Assembly (NCBI GenBank): GCA_947445425.1
Contig: CANFFA010000167.1
Location: 1 to 6,000 of the forward strand
DNA from: Paludibacteraceae bacterium
GTDB taxonomy: Bacteria; Bacteroidota; Bacteroidia; Bacteroidales; Paludibacteraceae
Length of the DNA stretch: 6,000 nt
Direction: 5' to 3'
Made by a program: the position numbers and the translations under genes. The notes under the pieces are model-generated. The model was not told the origin of the DNA, searched no databases, and saw only the letters and a list, made by a program, of their open reading frames with translations. Shown here piece by piece: positions 1 to 5,954 of this stretch (its first letter is position 1; every line of letters begins with the position of its first letter).

Positions 1-233
1 AGAGCATCCTCTTCTGTCTCTACAACTATGTATTTTAATGTAGCAATGTTTTTGACGAGTACATTTGTCTTTCCAGAATCATGAATTTTATTGAAATAGG
101 AACTGACTCTTTTCTTTAGATTTTTCGCTTTCCCAACATAGATAATTTCATCATTGCTGTTATAGTATTGATAAACTCCCGGCTTTTCAGGTAAGGCATC
201 TACTTCCTTTTCTAAGCTATTTTTCTCTTTCAT
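1..233 (-). CDS. uvrC: UvrC, excinuclease ABC subunit C (N-terminal part, runs off the left edge)
   Basis: UvrC makes the two incisions flanking a DNA lesion in UvrABC nucleotide excision repair. Only the first 77 residues are in the window, all within the N-terminal GIY-YIG nuclease domain that performs the 3' incision. Visible motifs are KPGVYQYY (residues 17-24), IIYVGKAKNLKKRVSSYF (residues 30-47) and the run into ETEEDAL (residues 72-78). The catalytic glutamate of the family (the E in an LE-x-NLIK-like motif) should lie only a few residues past the edge. The start is the ATG at 233-231, 14-15 residues before PGVY as is usual for UvrC. It is preceded directly by AAAGGGG, which is too close to act as a normal Shine-Dalgarno. 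The gene follows mnmG on the same strand with a 134-bp gap and no clear terminator, so read-through from mnmG is possible. The family call is secure. The UvrBC-binding and HhH domains cannot be seen here. Confidence 0.95.
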   Translation of the reverse strand, partial: MKEKNSLEKEVDALPEKPGVYQYYNSNDEIIYVGKAKNLKKRVSSYFNKIHDSGKTNVLVKNIATLKYIVVETEEDA

Positions 234-245
234 CCCCTTTTGTTT

Positions 246-261
246 TGTTCCACGTGAAACA
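246..261. promoter_or_regulatory. parS: parS-like ParB-binding site 1
   Basis: TGTTCCACGTGAAACA matches the well-known bacterial parS consensus (TGTTnCACGTGAAACA) at every defined position. It sits 12 bp upstream of the uvrC start, between uvrC and mnmG. A ParB protein loaded here would organise the origin region for chromosome segregation. mnmG (gidA) is classically close to oriC in many bacteria, which fits. Binding is inferred from the match; no parA or parB gene is in the window. Confidence 0.85.
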
Positions 262-278
262 TTTATTCTTGTTTTTCT

Positions 279-294
279 TGTTCCACGTGGAACA
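279..294. promoter_or_regulatory. parS: parS-like ParB-binding site 2 (perfect palindrome)
   Basis: TGTTCCACGTGGAACA is a perfect 16-bp palindrome, extending to 18 bp (278-295) with one T/A pair on each side. It differs from the usual parS consensus by one extra symmetrical change (GGAACA instead of GAAACA). Its centre lies 33 bp from the centre of the neighbouring site at 246-261, about three helical turns, so both would face the same side of the helix. The close pairing supports a real ParB site over a chance E-box-like CACGTG. Confidence 0.8.
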
Positions 295-367
295 ATTGTG
301 CCATTTTTATCGGACAGCTAACCATTTTTCTATTAGGAAAATGATCTTTAATGGTGAGATTTAAGCT

Positions 368-2242
368 TTATCTTCCCAAAAGCACCAACAATATATTCAC
401 ATCGCTAGGTGAAATTCCCGGTATTCTACTAGCTTGTCCAATAGTTTCTGGAGCAATTTTAGTAAGTTTTTGTCTCGCTTCAGTAGACAATGATTTGATG
501 CTTTCGTAGTCTATACGCCCTGTGATATTGATATGTTCTAAGCGTTGAAGCTTATCAGCGATAATCTGTTCTCTTATAATATAGCCCTCATATTTTAATA
601 ATACTTCGGTAGCTTCTACGATTTCTTCAGTACGGCTTTTGATACTGTCGATTTCTTCCTGTAATGCGGGAACTGCTTCTGCTAAATCTAGTATGCCCAA
701 TTGAGGGCGAAGTACCAAATCTGATAATTTACAACCATGCTTTAGTTCTGCCGAATTTTTAGTGCTTAAAAAACTGTTTATATCTGCAGGTTTGATGGGT
801 TGTTTCTTGATGAAATCGGTCAGTTTTTCTTGTATTTCCTGTTTTGATTTCAGTTGATCCATTCTGTTTTGGGTTGCCAATCCCAATTCAAAACCTTTTG
901 TGCTTAGTCTTACATCTGCGTCATCTTGACGTAATAATAAACGGTATTCAGCACGTGAGGTAAACATTCTATACGGTTCATCAACTCCCTTGGTTACTAA
1001 ATCATCGATGAGAACGCCAATATAGGCTTCGTTACGTCCTAAGGTAAATTCTTTTCCACCATGACAATTGATGTGAGCATTGATACCTGCCATCAAACCT
1101 TGTCCCCCAGCTTCTTCATATCCTGTTGTTCCATTGATTTGTCCCGCAAAGAATAGATTTTTAATTTCTTTCGTTTCCAGCGTATGTTTCAACTGTGTTG
1201 GATCAAAAAAATCATATTCAATTGCATAGCCCGGTCTGAACAGTTGTGCATTTTCTAAACCTTGTATGGTTTGTATGGCATCTATCTGAACCTGTAGTGG
1301 GAGCGAAGAGGAAAATCCATTTACATAATACTCTTGCGAATCAACACCCTCTGGTTCTAAGAAAAGTTGATGGGATAATTTGTCTGCAAAAGTTACAATT
1401 TTTGTTTCTATGCTTGGGCAATAACGTGGCCCTATACTTTGAATCTGCCCGTTGAAAAGGGGAGAGTATTCTAATCCTTTTCTAATTTCGTCATGGGTTT
1501 TTTCGTTGGTATTTGTGATCCAACAACTCATTTGTTTCAACTCCCTTTTTGATTCTTCAAGAAAAGAAAACTTATGGAAATCAGTTTCACCTTCTTGTTC
1601 TGTCATTTTAGAGAAGTCTATACTTCTACCATCAATTCTACAAGGCGTTCCCGTTTTCATTCTATCCGCTCTTATGCCCAGAGATTTCAATTGCTCTGTA
1701 ATTCCATAGGAAGCAGGTTCTGAAATTCTACCACCAATTTGTTGTTTTTTACCGATGTGTAATAATCCCCCCATGAAAGTTCCCGTGGTGAGAACGACAG
1801 TTTTTGATTTAAAATGAACACCCAAAGCAGATTTTAATCCTGTCACTATTCCATTTTCTATGACAAGTTCTGTTACTGTGTCTTGCCAAATAAATAGATT
1901 TTTGGTGTTACTTACCGTTTTTATCCATTCTTGTATAAATTTGTGTCTATCACTCTGTGAACGTGGGCTCCACATGGCTGGTCCTTTAGAGCGATTTAGC
2001 ATGCGAAATTGTATAGCGCTGCGGTCTGTAATAATACCCATTTGACCTCCTAAAGCGTCGATTTCACGGACGATTTGTCCTTTTGCTATTCCTCCCACAG
2101 CTGGGTTGCAACTCATCTGTCCAATCTTGTTCATATCCATGGTGATGAGCAAAGTTTTTGAACCCATATTGGCAGCTGCTGTTGCTGCTTCGCAACCTGC
2201 ATGTCCTGCACCTACAACGATTACATCGTATTTAAAATCCAT
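368..2242 (-). CDS. mnmG: MnmG (GidA), tRNA uridine-5-carboxymethylaminomethyl modification enzyme
   Basis: MnmG is the FAD- and NADH-dependent partner of MnmE. The complex adds the carboxymethylaminomethyl or aminomethyl group to C5 of the wobble uridine U34 in a set of tRNAs. The protein is 624 residues, the usual family length. The FAD Rossmann motif GAGHAGCEAA is at 11-20. The two conserved cysteines are C45 in SCNPAVGG and C275 in GPRYCPSIETK. The signature FFAGQINGTTGYEEAGGQG is at 364-382 and RMFTSRAEYRLLLRQDDAD at 425-443. The C-terminal MnmE/tRNA-binding region with YEGYI follows from about 550. GPAMWSPRSQSDR (87-99) replaces the more common GPAVRAxRAQ form, as I recall from Bacteroidota. 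The ATG at 2242 sits just before the FAD motif, as expected. The gene is intact, has a -7-like box upstream (2304-2311) and probably leads into uvrC. No missing key residue was seen. Confidence 0.98.
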   Translation of the reverse strand: MDFKYDVIVVGAGHAGCEAATAAANMGSKTLLITMDMNKIGQMSCNPAVGGIAKGQIVREIDALGGQMGIITDRSAIQFRMLNRSKGPAMWSPRSQSDRHKFIQEWIKTVSNTKNLFIWQDTVTELVIENGIVTGLKSALGVHFKSKTVVLTTGTFMGGLLHIGKKQQIGGRISEPASYGITEQLKSLGIRADRMKTGTPCRIDGRSIDFSKMTEQEGETDFHKFSFLEESKRELKQMSCWITNTNEKTHDEIRKGLEYSPLFNGQIQSIGPRYCPSIETKIVTFADKLSHQLFLEPEGVDSQEYYVNGFSSSLPLQVQIDAIQTIQGLENAQLFRPGYAIEYDFFDPTQLKHTLETKEIKNLFFAGQINGTTGYEEAGGQGLMAGINAHINCHGGKEFTLGRNEAYIGVLIDDLVTKGVDEPYRMFTSRAEYRLLLRQDDADVRLSTKGFELGLATQNRMDQLKSKQEIQEKLTDFIKKQPIKPADINSFLSTKNSAELKHGCKLSDLVLRPQLGILDLAEAVPALQEEIDSIKSRTEEIVEATEVLLKYEGYIIREQIIADKLQRLEHINITGRIDYESIKSLSTEARQKLTKIAPETIGQASRIPGISPSDVNILLVLLGR

Positions 2243-2303
2243 ATCTAGTTTTTTCTTTATATATTTGCAATTGTAATGAACTCTGTTTGATTATTTTGAA
2301 CTG

Positions 2304-2311
2304 CAAAGTTA
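2304..2311 (-). promoter_or_regulatory. Candidate -7 box of the mnmG promoter
   Basis: On the minus strand this reads TAACTTTG, an exact match to the Bacteroidota -7 consensus TAnnTTTG. It is followed by CAGTT, and TTTGCA is a frequent extension of this box. It would start transcription near 2297-2300, giving an mnmG leader of about 55-60 nt. No good TTG -33 element lies 17-21 bp upstream on that strand, which lowers confidence. No Shine-Dalgarno is visible before mnmG, which is normal for the phylum. Confidence 0.5.
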
Positions 2312-2345
2312 TGAAATTGTTAGCACTTGATTGTTATCTGTACTT

Positions 2346-2353
2346 TAAGTTTG
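2346..2353 (+). promoter_or_regulatory. Candidate rightward -7 box, mirror image of the mnmG box
   Basis: TAAGTTTG matches TAnnTTTG and is followed by CAGTT, so the element is nearly the exact mirror of the minus-strand TAACTTTGCAGTT at 2299-2311. A possible -33 TTG lies at 2327-2329, with a 16-bp gap that is slightly short. Transcription would begin around 2358-2361. That places the ATG at 2440 about 80 nt and the FISUMP start at 2542 about 180 nt downstream. Confidence 0.4.
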
Positions 2354-2439
2354 CAGTTTTGATGCTTCTTTTTATATAGCTTTCGTTTATAATTAACCGA
2401 TTGTTTTATTGGTTTTTTCATGATAAATATCGATCTTTG

Positions 2440-2511
2440 ATGATTGAACATTTTTCAATTGCTACTGTTTTCATTTTATTATTGAGTACTTTCTCCTTGC
2501 AACAATGCTAG
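2440..2511 (+). pseudogene. Signal-peptide-like leader ORF, possibly the severed N-terminus of the FISUMP gene
   Basis: ATG at 2440 opens a 23-codon ORF ending in TAG at 2509-2511. The peptide begins MIEHFS, continues with a hydrophobic core VFILLLSTF (residues 10-18) and ends in LQQC. This looks like a lipoprotein-type signal peptide whose cysteine is the last residue, although Q at -1 is not a good lipobox. It is in the same reading frame as the FISUMP ORF starting at 2542. TAG (2509), TAA (2530) and TGA (2533) lie between them. FISUMP-domain proteins are commonly exported, and only about ten codons separate this leader from the domain gene, so decay of a once-continuous gene is plausible. 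A free-standing small peptide or pure chance are the alternatives. Confidence 0.4.
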
Positions 2512-2541
2512 GCTTATTATAATTTAAAATAATGACTATTT

Positions 2542-3132
2542 ATGTTAGAACAAGAATTGGTGTCGAATGTTGAGACTTTATGTGTTGGATCGTTCGAATG
2601 GATGACCACAAACCTTACTGTATCTCATTATCAAAATGGGGATGCTATTCCCGAAGTTAGAGATCCTTTGGAGTGGTCAAATTGCAATATTGGAGCTTGG
2701 TGTCATTATAATAATGATCCCAAAAATGAAGCGGTTTACGGTAAATTATACAATATCCATGCGCTTAATGATCCTAGGGGATTGGCACCGGTTGGTTTTC
2801 ATATTCCAGATGAAATGGAATGGAGTAATATCAACAAATCTTTGCGTTGTAAAGAGCATTTAGAAAATAAAAAAGAAGATTGTAATTCTACTTGTTCTAA
2901 TTTTAATAGCAGAAGGGATCTTGCTAAAAAATGTGGTTTTACTTTTTTAGGAGGCTATCGTTTTGCTGATGGTAGTTTTTCTTATTTAAATAGTGCCGGA
3001 TTTTGGTGGTGTAAATCTGAAGAGGAAGGCATAATCGCATGGGTTAAAAATTTGGGATGTAGTTTTAGCAATGCCTATAAGAATTCTGGTTTAAAGGCGA
3101 ATGGCTACTCTGTTCGTTGCATAAAAGATTAG
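2542..3132 (+). CDS. FISUMP-domain protein lacking a signal peptide
   Basis: The product is a 196-residue protein of the Fibrobacter succinogenes major paralogous domain type. This fold group, common in Bacteroidota, has no settled biochemical function. Visible family landmarks are EWMTTNLTVSHYQNGD (19-34), W45 and GAWCHYNND (51-59). They continue with YGKLYNIHALNDPRGLAPVGFHIPDEMEW (66-94), GGYRFADGSF (137-146), FWW (154-156) and the closing GYSVRCIKD (188-196). The domain fills the whole ORF. Relatives normally carry an export or lipoprotein signal; this one starts with a polar N-terminus, and a signal-like ORF in the same frame ends upstream behind stop codons. Ten cysteines are unusual for a cytoplasmic protein. 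The ATG at 2542 is the first after the in-frame TGA at 2533. No Shine-Dalgarno was seen. It could be a decaying gene or one that now stays in the cytoplasm. Domain assignment is firm; function and activity are unknown. Confidence 0.85.
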   Translation: MLEQELVSNVETLCVGSFEWMTTNLTVSHYQNGDAIPEVRDPLEWSNCNIGAWCHYNNDPKNEAVYGKLYNIHALNDPRGLAPVGFHIPDEMEWSNINKSLRCKEHLENKKEDCNSTCSNFNSRRDLAKKCGFTFLGGYRFADGSFSYLNSAGFWWCKSEEEGIIAWVKNLGCSFSNAYKNSGLKANGYSVRCIKD

Positions 3133-3148
3133 CATGAATGTTTTAATA

Positions 3149-3188
3149 AAAAGCGGCTGTTTAAGAAATCTCTTAAACAGCCGCTTTT
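3149..3188. terminator. Bidirectional intrinsic terminator between convergent genes
   Basis: A perfect 18-bp stem (arms 3149-3166 and 3171-3188) closes a 4-nt AATC loop. The GC-rich core GCGGCTG is flanked by an A-run on the left and a T-run on the right, so a U-tract follows the stem on both strands. It lies 16 bp after the FISUMP stop and 17 bp after the acs stop, and can end both transcripts. Confidence 0.93.
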
Positions 3189-3205
3189 ATTAATTTACGC
3201 TTATA

Positions 3206-5101
3206 TTATTCTTCAATGGTTGATAAATCCCCTTCATCTAGTCCTAATGCCCTAGCTTTTAATACCCTACGCATTATCTTGCCACTTCTAGTTTTTGGCA
3301 ATGTATCTGTAAATATTATTTCTTCTGGTTTTGCAATGGGGCCCATCATTTTTGAAACATGATTTTTAATTTCAGTTGCTAGCTCTTTAGAACCTGTAAG
3401 TCCATTATTCAAAATTACAAAGGCATGAATTGCATTTCCTTTTAATTTATGTGGTAATGGAATCACAGCTGCTTCTACAACAGATGGGTGGTTTACCAAG
3501 GCACTTTCAACCTCTGCAGTACCCAAACGATAACCACTAACCTTGATTACATCGTCACTTCGACCAATGATCCAGATATAGCCATCACTGTCTCTTTTCG
3601 CTGAATCTCCCGGCTCATACCAACCTTCTTTTTCGTACTTTTTCCAATAGGTATCAATGAATTTTTGTGGGTCGTTATAAATTCCTGTTGCAAGACCTGG
3701 CCAGATACTTTTGATGACCAAACTACCTTCTTCTCCTGCAGCAACTTCTTGATTGTGCTCGTTTACGATTCCAATTTCATTTCCGAAGAAAGGTTTTGAC
3801 GCAGATCCCGGTTTAAGTGGTATAATTGGTAATGGTGTAATCATAAATCCACCCGTTTCTGTTTGCCACCAAGTGTCCATAATTGGGCATTTTTCATTTC
3901 CAACGACACTGTAGTACCATTTCCAGGTTTCTGGGTTGATAGCCTCACCTACTGATCCCAATAGTCGTAGGCTGCTTAAATCATGCTTTTTTACCCATGA
4001 ATCACCGTAACGCATTAATCCTCGTAAAGCAGTAGGGGAGGTGTACAAAATATTGATACCATATTTTTCAATCATGCTCCACCATCTGTTTGGATAAGGG
4101 TGATTCGGAGCACCTTCATAGATGAAAATTGTAGAACCATTCATCAGTGGAGAATAAACCAAATAACTGTGACCAGTAATCCATCCTGGATCGGCAGCAC
4201 ACCAGTATCTATCTTCTGGTTTGATGTCAAATACCATGCGGTGTGTGGTTGAGGTATAAACGCTATATCCGCCATGACTATGAATTAATCCTTTTGGTTT
4301 ACCTGTCGAACCTGAGGTGTATAGAAGGAAAAGTGGGTCATTGGCATCCAGTTGTTCTGTTTCGCAAACTGAACTTGCAATTGGTAATGATACCAAATCG
4401 TGGTACCAATAGTCTCTATCATTTACCATCACCACTTCGTGAGCTGTACGTTTTACTGTAATTACCACTTCAACTGTTGGGCAGTTGTCGATGGCGTCGT
4501 TAACAATGCTTTTCAAATCAATTACTTTTCCACGTCTGTATCCACCATCAGCAGTAACGACCACGCGACTTTCGGCATCTCTAACTCTATCTCCTAGTGC
4601 TTCATGGCTAAATCCACCATATACTACACTGTGAACAGCTCCAATTTTTGCACAAGCCAACATTGCATAGATTTGTTCTGGGATTTGTGGCATATAAATG
4701 GTCACAATTTCTCCTTTTTTTACACCCATACTTTTCAATATGTTTGCAAATTTAGATACTTCACGATTCAAAGCATGATAGGAGTAAGTTCTAACATCTC
4801 CGTTCTCACCTTCCCAAATTAATGCCAATTTGTTACGATTTGGAGTAGCTAAATGACGGTCAATAGCATTGTGAACTACATTTATTTTACCACCAGCAAA
4901 CCATTTGTAAAAGGGCTTATTGCTCTCATCTACAACTTTATCCCATTTTTTGTACCATTGAAGATGTTCGGCCTGTTCTGCCCAAAAAGCATCTCTATTC
5001 TCTATGGAATACTTGTAAAGCTGTTCATACTCTTTTACATTTGCATTTTCTATAATATCCTCAGATGGATAATACATGTTGGTTTTTTCGTCAAAAGTCA
5101 T
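3206..5101 (-). CDS. acs: Acetyl-CoA synthetase (acetate--CoA ligase, AMP-forming)
   Basis: The enzyme activates acetate with ATP to acetyl-AMP and then forms acetyl-CoA. It has 631 residues, near the usual 630-660. The ATP-binding loop YTSGSTGKPKG is at 261-271 and the adenylate-binding DTWWQTETGG at 409-418. The hinge aspartate lies in GRSDDVIKVSG (513-523), and PKTRSGK (602-608) has the invariant lysine K608, the residue acetylated in Salmonella Acs. Acetate-pocket positions by analogy to Salmonella are I308 (usually V), T309, V384 and W412; the tryptophan favours acetate over larger acids. ADPGWITG (303-310), YSPL (316-319; usually YGPL) and VSGYRLG (521-527; usually VSGHRLG) deviate from the E. 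coli-like form. ADPGW is reminiscent of Bacillus/archaeal-type enzymes. It stands alone between a terminator and a divergent spacer. Propionate use cannot be excluded. Start ATG at 5101 fits the family N-terminus. Confidence 0.95.
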   Translation of the reverse strand: MTFDEKTNMYYPSEDIIENANVKEYEQLYKYSIENRDAFWAEQAEHLQWYKKWDKVVDESNKPFYKWFAGGKINVVHNAIDRHLATPNRNKLALIWEGENGDVRTYSYHALNREVSKFANILKSMGVKKGEIVTIYMPQIPEQIYAMLACAKIGAVHSVVYGGFSHEALGDRVRDAESRVVVTADGGYRRGKVIDLKSIVNDAIDNCPTVEVVITVKRTAHEVVMVNDRDYWYHDLVSLPIASSVCETEQLDANDPLFLLYTSGSTGKPKGLIHSHGGYSVYTSTTHRMVFDIKPEDRYWCAADPGWITGHSYLVYSPLMNGSTIFIYEGAPNHPYPNRWWSMIEKYGINILYTSPTALRGLMRYGDSWVKKHDLSSLRLLGSVGEAINPETWKWYYSVVGNEKCPIMDTWWQTETGGFMITPLPIIPLKPGSASKPFFGNEIGIVNEHNQEVAAGEEGSLVIKSIWPGLATGIYNDPQKFIDTYWKKYEKEGWYEPGDSAKRDSDGYIWIIGRSDDVIKVSGYRLGTAEVESALVNHPSVVEAAVIPLPHKLKGNAIHAFVILNNGLTGSKELATEIKNHVSKMMGPIAKPEEIIFTDTLPKTRSGKIMRRVLKARALGLDEGDLSTIEE

Positions 5102-5136
5102 AGATTTGTTAGTTTAATTGATTTAATTTTTCATTT

Positions 5137-5189
5137 TTGTAAAATTGTAATAAATACAATAAGTTGTATTGGATAGAACATATTTTGTA
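5137..5189. repeat. Cluster of TTGTA/TACAA half-sites upstream of acs (possible operator)
   Basis: TTGTA occurs at 5137-5141, 5145-5149, 5164-5168 and 5185-5189, and TACAA at 5155-5159. The central three start at 5145, 5155 and 5164, about one helical turn apart. They form two overlapping inverted repeats: ATTGTA/TACAAT (5144-5149, 5155-5160) and AATACAA/TTGTATT (5153-5159, 5164-5170). The cluster begins 36 bp upstream of the acs start in the 187-bp spacer shared with the divergent DUF5522-type gene. I saw no TAnnTTTG -7 box for acs here. AT-rich composition makes such repeats easier by chance, so an operator role is only inferred. Confidence 0.3.
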
Positions 5190-5288
5190 CTTAGAATGTT
5201 TATTATTCAATTTCTTAGTTCTTTCTACGATAAAAGAGCGTATTTGTTATTTTTAATTTGCTTCTGTTCAGTCGTTTAAAATAAATTC

Positions 5289-5573
5289 ATGACCTCATTT
5301 CCTCAATCTGCAATAAAATTTTGCCCAATTTGTAACATACAATTCCGTCCAAAGGATTTATTAGTGCAATCTTCACAGCCAGCTATTCCATTTTCTGATT
5401 TGGATCAACTCTGTCCTAATTGTGCAAATTCATCATCCAAAAGGAATAAGTCAAAATATAAAGTAGTGAATGATTATTATTATGATGAAAATGGAAATTG
5501 TGTATTCACGGCAGCTTATCATCTAAATAGAGGATATTGTTGTAGAAATAATTGTAGGCATTGTCCCTATTGA
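5289..5573 (+). CDS. Small Cys-rich protein with C-terminal DUF5522-type motif
   Basis: This 94-residue protein has two parts. The N-terminal half carries CPIC (12-15) and CPNC (42-45), two CxxC pairs that could bind one zinc ion. It resembles a degenerate form of the short CWC-type Cys-rich domain. The C-terminal half has YYYDENGNCVFTAAYHLNRG (63-82), then YCCRNNCRHCPY (83-94) ending exactly at the stop. That ending (RGYCC-x2-CRHCPY) is the hallmark of DUF5522 proteins, whose function is unknown to me. The spacer before CRHC is RNN, where I recall GxG-like residues as usual. No signal peptide or membrane segment is present, so it is probably cytoplasmic and metal-binding. The ATG at 5289 is 8-9 codons before the first cysteine pair, and no Shine-Dalgarno is seen. 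It is transcribed divergently from acs and followed by its own terminator, so it appears to be a single-gene unit. Confidence 0.85.
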   Translation: MTSFPQSAIKFCPICNIQFRPKDLLVQSSQPAIPFSDLDQLCPNCANSSSKRNKSKYKVVNDYYYDENGNCVFTAAYHLNRGYCCRNNCRHCPY

Positions 5574-5585
5574 TTAAGTAAAATA

Positions 5586-5623
5586 AAAAAGCAGCATTAC
5601 CTACAATGGTAATGCTGCTTTTT
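5586..5623 (+). terminator. Intrinsic terminator after the DUF5522-type gene
   Basis: A perfect 16-bp stem (arms 5586-5601 and 5608-5623) closes the loop TACAAT. The core GCAGCATTACC is GC-richer than its surroundings and the right arm ends in a T5 run. It starts 12 bp after the stop codon at 5571-5573. The matching A-run on the left arm means it could also stop leftward transcription. Confidence 0.92.
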
Positions 5624-5637
5624 CTGTTTATACTTGT

Positions 5638-5653
5638 TTTGCTAATTAGCAAA
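5638..5653. repeat. 16-bp perfect palindrome downstream of the terminator
   Basis: TTTGCTAATTAGCAAA is perfectly self-complementary with no spacer, so it suits a dimeric DNA-binding protein better than an RNA hairpin. It sits 14 bp after the terminator at 5586-5623, at the left end of a gene-poor stretch leading to a possible transposase gene. Its role is unknown. A chance occurrence in AT-rich DNA is possible. Confidence 0.45.
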
Positions 5654-5872
5654 TTATAAGTTGTCAACCATTGTTTTGATTATCAGATCTATTCGTTGAA
5701 TGTTTCTAATGGATAGTATCAGCCCGTATGAAATAATTTATTCCCAAAGGAAGCTAAGTTATAGTAAATAGTGTCTGAACGGAAATTAGTATCGTGTTGA
5801 ATATGAGGATATACCTCTTTAATTTGACCGTTGAATAATTTTACCATTCGCTTAAAATTACAGGTCAAATGC
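5654..5872. other. Gene-poor stretch without recognised features
   Basis: Together with its flanking elements this makes up the 366 bp between the DUF5522-type gene and the ORF starting at 5940. I see no convincing coding region. A minus-strand reading frame of 69 codons crosses it, but it has no recognisable domain. If the ORF at 5940 is a transposase, the left end of that insertion sequence should lie somewhere here. I could not recognise a terminal inverted repeat without the other end, nor a target-site duplication. Confidence 0.5.
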
Positions 5873-5903
5873 TTGATTAATAGCTGAATATTGATTATCT
5901 TTG
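5873..5903 (+). promoter_or_regulatory. Bacteroidota-type promoter for the ORF at 5940
   Basis: TTG at 5873-5875 and TATCTTTG at 5896-5903 match the -33 (TTG) and -7 (TAnnTTTG) elements with a 20-bp gap, in the normal range. Transcription would start around 5908-5911, leaving a leader of about 30 nt before the ATG at 5940. This is the best promoter match in the window. Confidence 0.65.
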
Positions 5904-5954
5904 AGTAGAAATAGACACAAACCTTCAAAGATTCAAAATATGAGACAAAGATTC
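5897..5954. repeat. Three CAAAGAT repeats around the promoter and start of the 5940 ORF
   Basis: ATCTTTGA (5897-5904, overlapping the -7 box) and TCAAAGAT (5925-5932) form a perfect 8-bp inverted repeat with a 20-bp spacer. CAAAGATTC occurs directly repeated at 5926-5934 and 5946-5954, exactly 20 bp apart, the second copy lying inside the coding start. Such an arrangement could bind a repressor, possibly the encoded protein itself, or form RNA structure near the start codon. This is inference only. Confidence 0.4.

Noticed and set aside
321..355. Imperfect hairpin (ATTTTTCT/AGGAAAAT, with an outer ACCATT/AATGGT) just after the mnmG stop
   Set aside because: The stem is AT-rich, has a mismatch on the transcribed minus strand and is not followed by a U-tract, so it is not a convincing terminator.
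1246..2045. Plus-strand open frames of 60-85 codons opposite mnmG
   Set aside because: They are antisense shadows of the intact mnmG gene, with no family similarity and no start signals.
2432..2439. GATCTTTG as a -7 box for the FISUMP gene
   Set aside because: It has G in place of the first T of TAnnTTTG and directly abuts the ATG at 2440. The exact match at 2346-2353 is the better candidate.
2532..2534. ATG ten bases before the FISUMP start as an alternative start
   Set aside because: It is in another frame and reaches a stop after a few codons.
2636..2863. Second plus-strand frame inside the FISUMP gene
   Set aside because: An out-of-frame shadow; all FISUMP landmarks are in the frame starting at 2542.
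4243..5176. Plus-strand open frames of 65-107 codons opposite acs
   Set aside because: They overlap the highly conserved acs coding sequence in antisense, and their translations show no recognisable domain.
5719..5928. Minus-strand 69-codon reading frame in the gene-poor stretch
   Set aside because: The translation shows no recognised domain, it runs through the promoter of the ORF at 5940, and it has no promoter or ribosome site of its own. A degraded gene fragment cannot be excluded.
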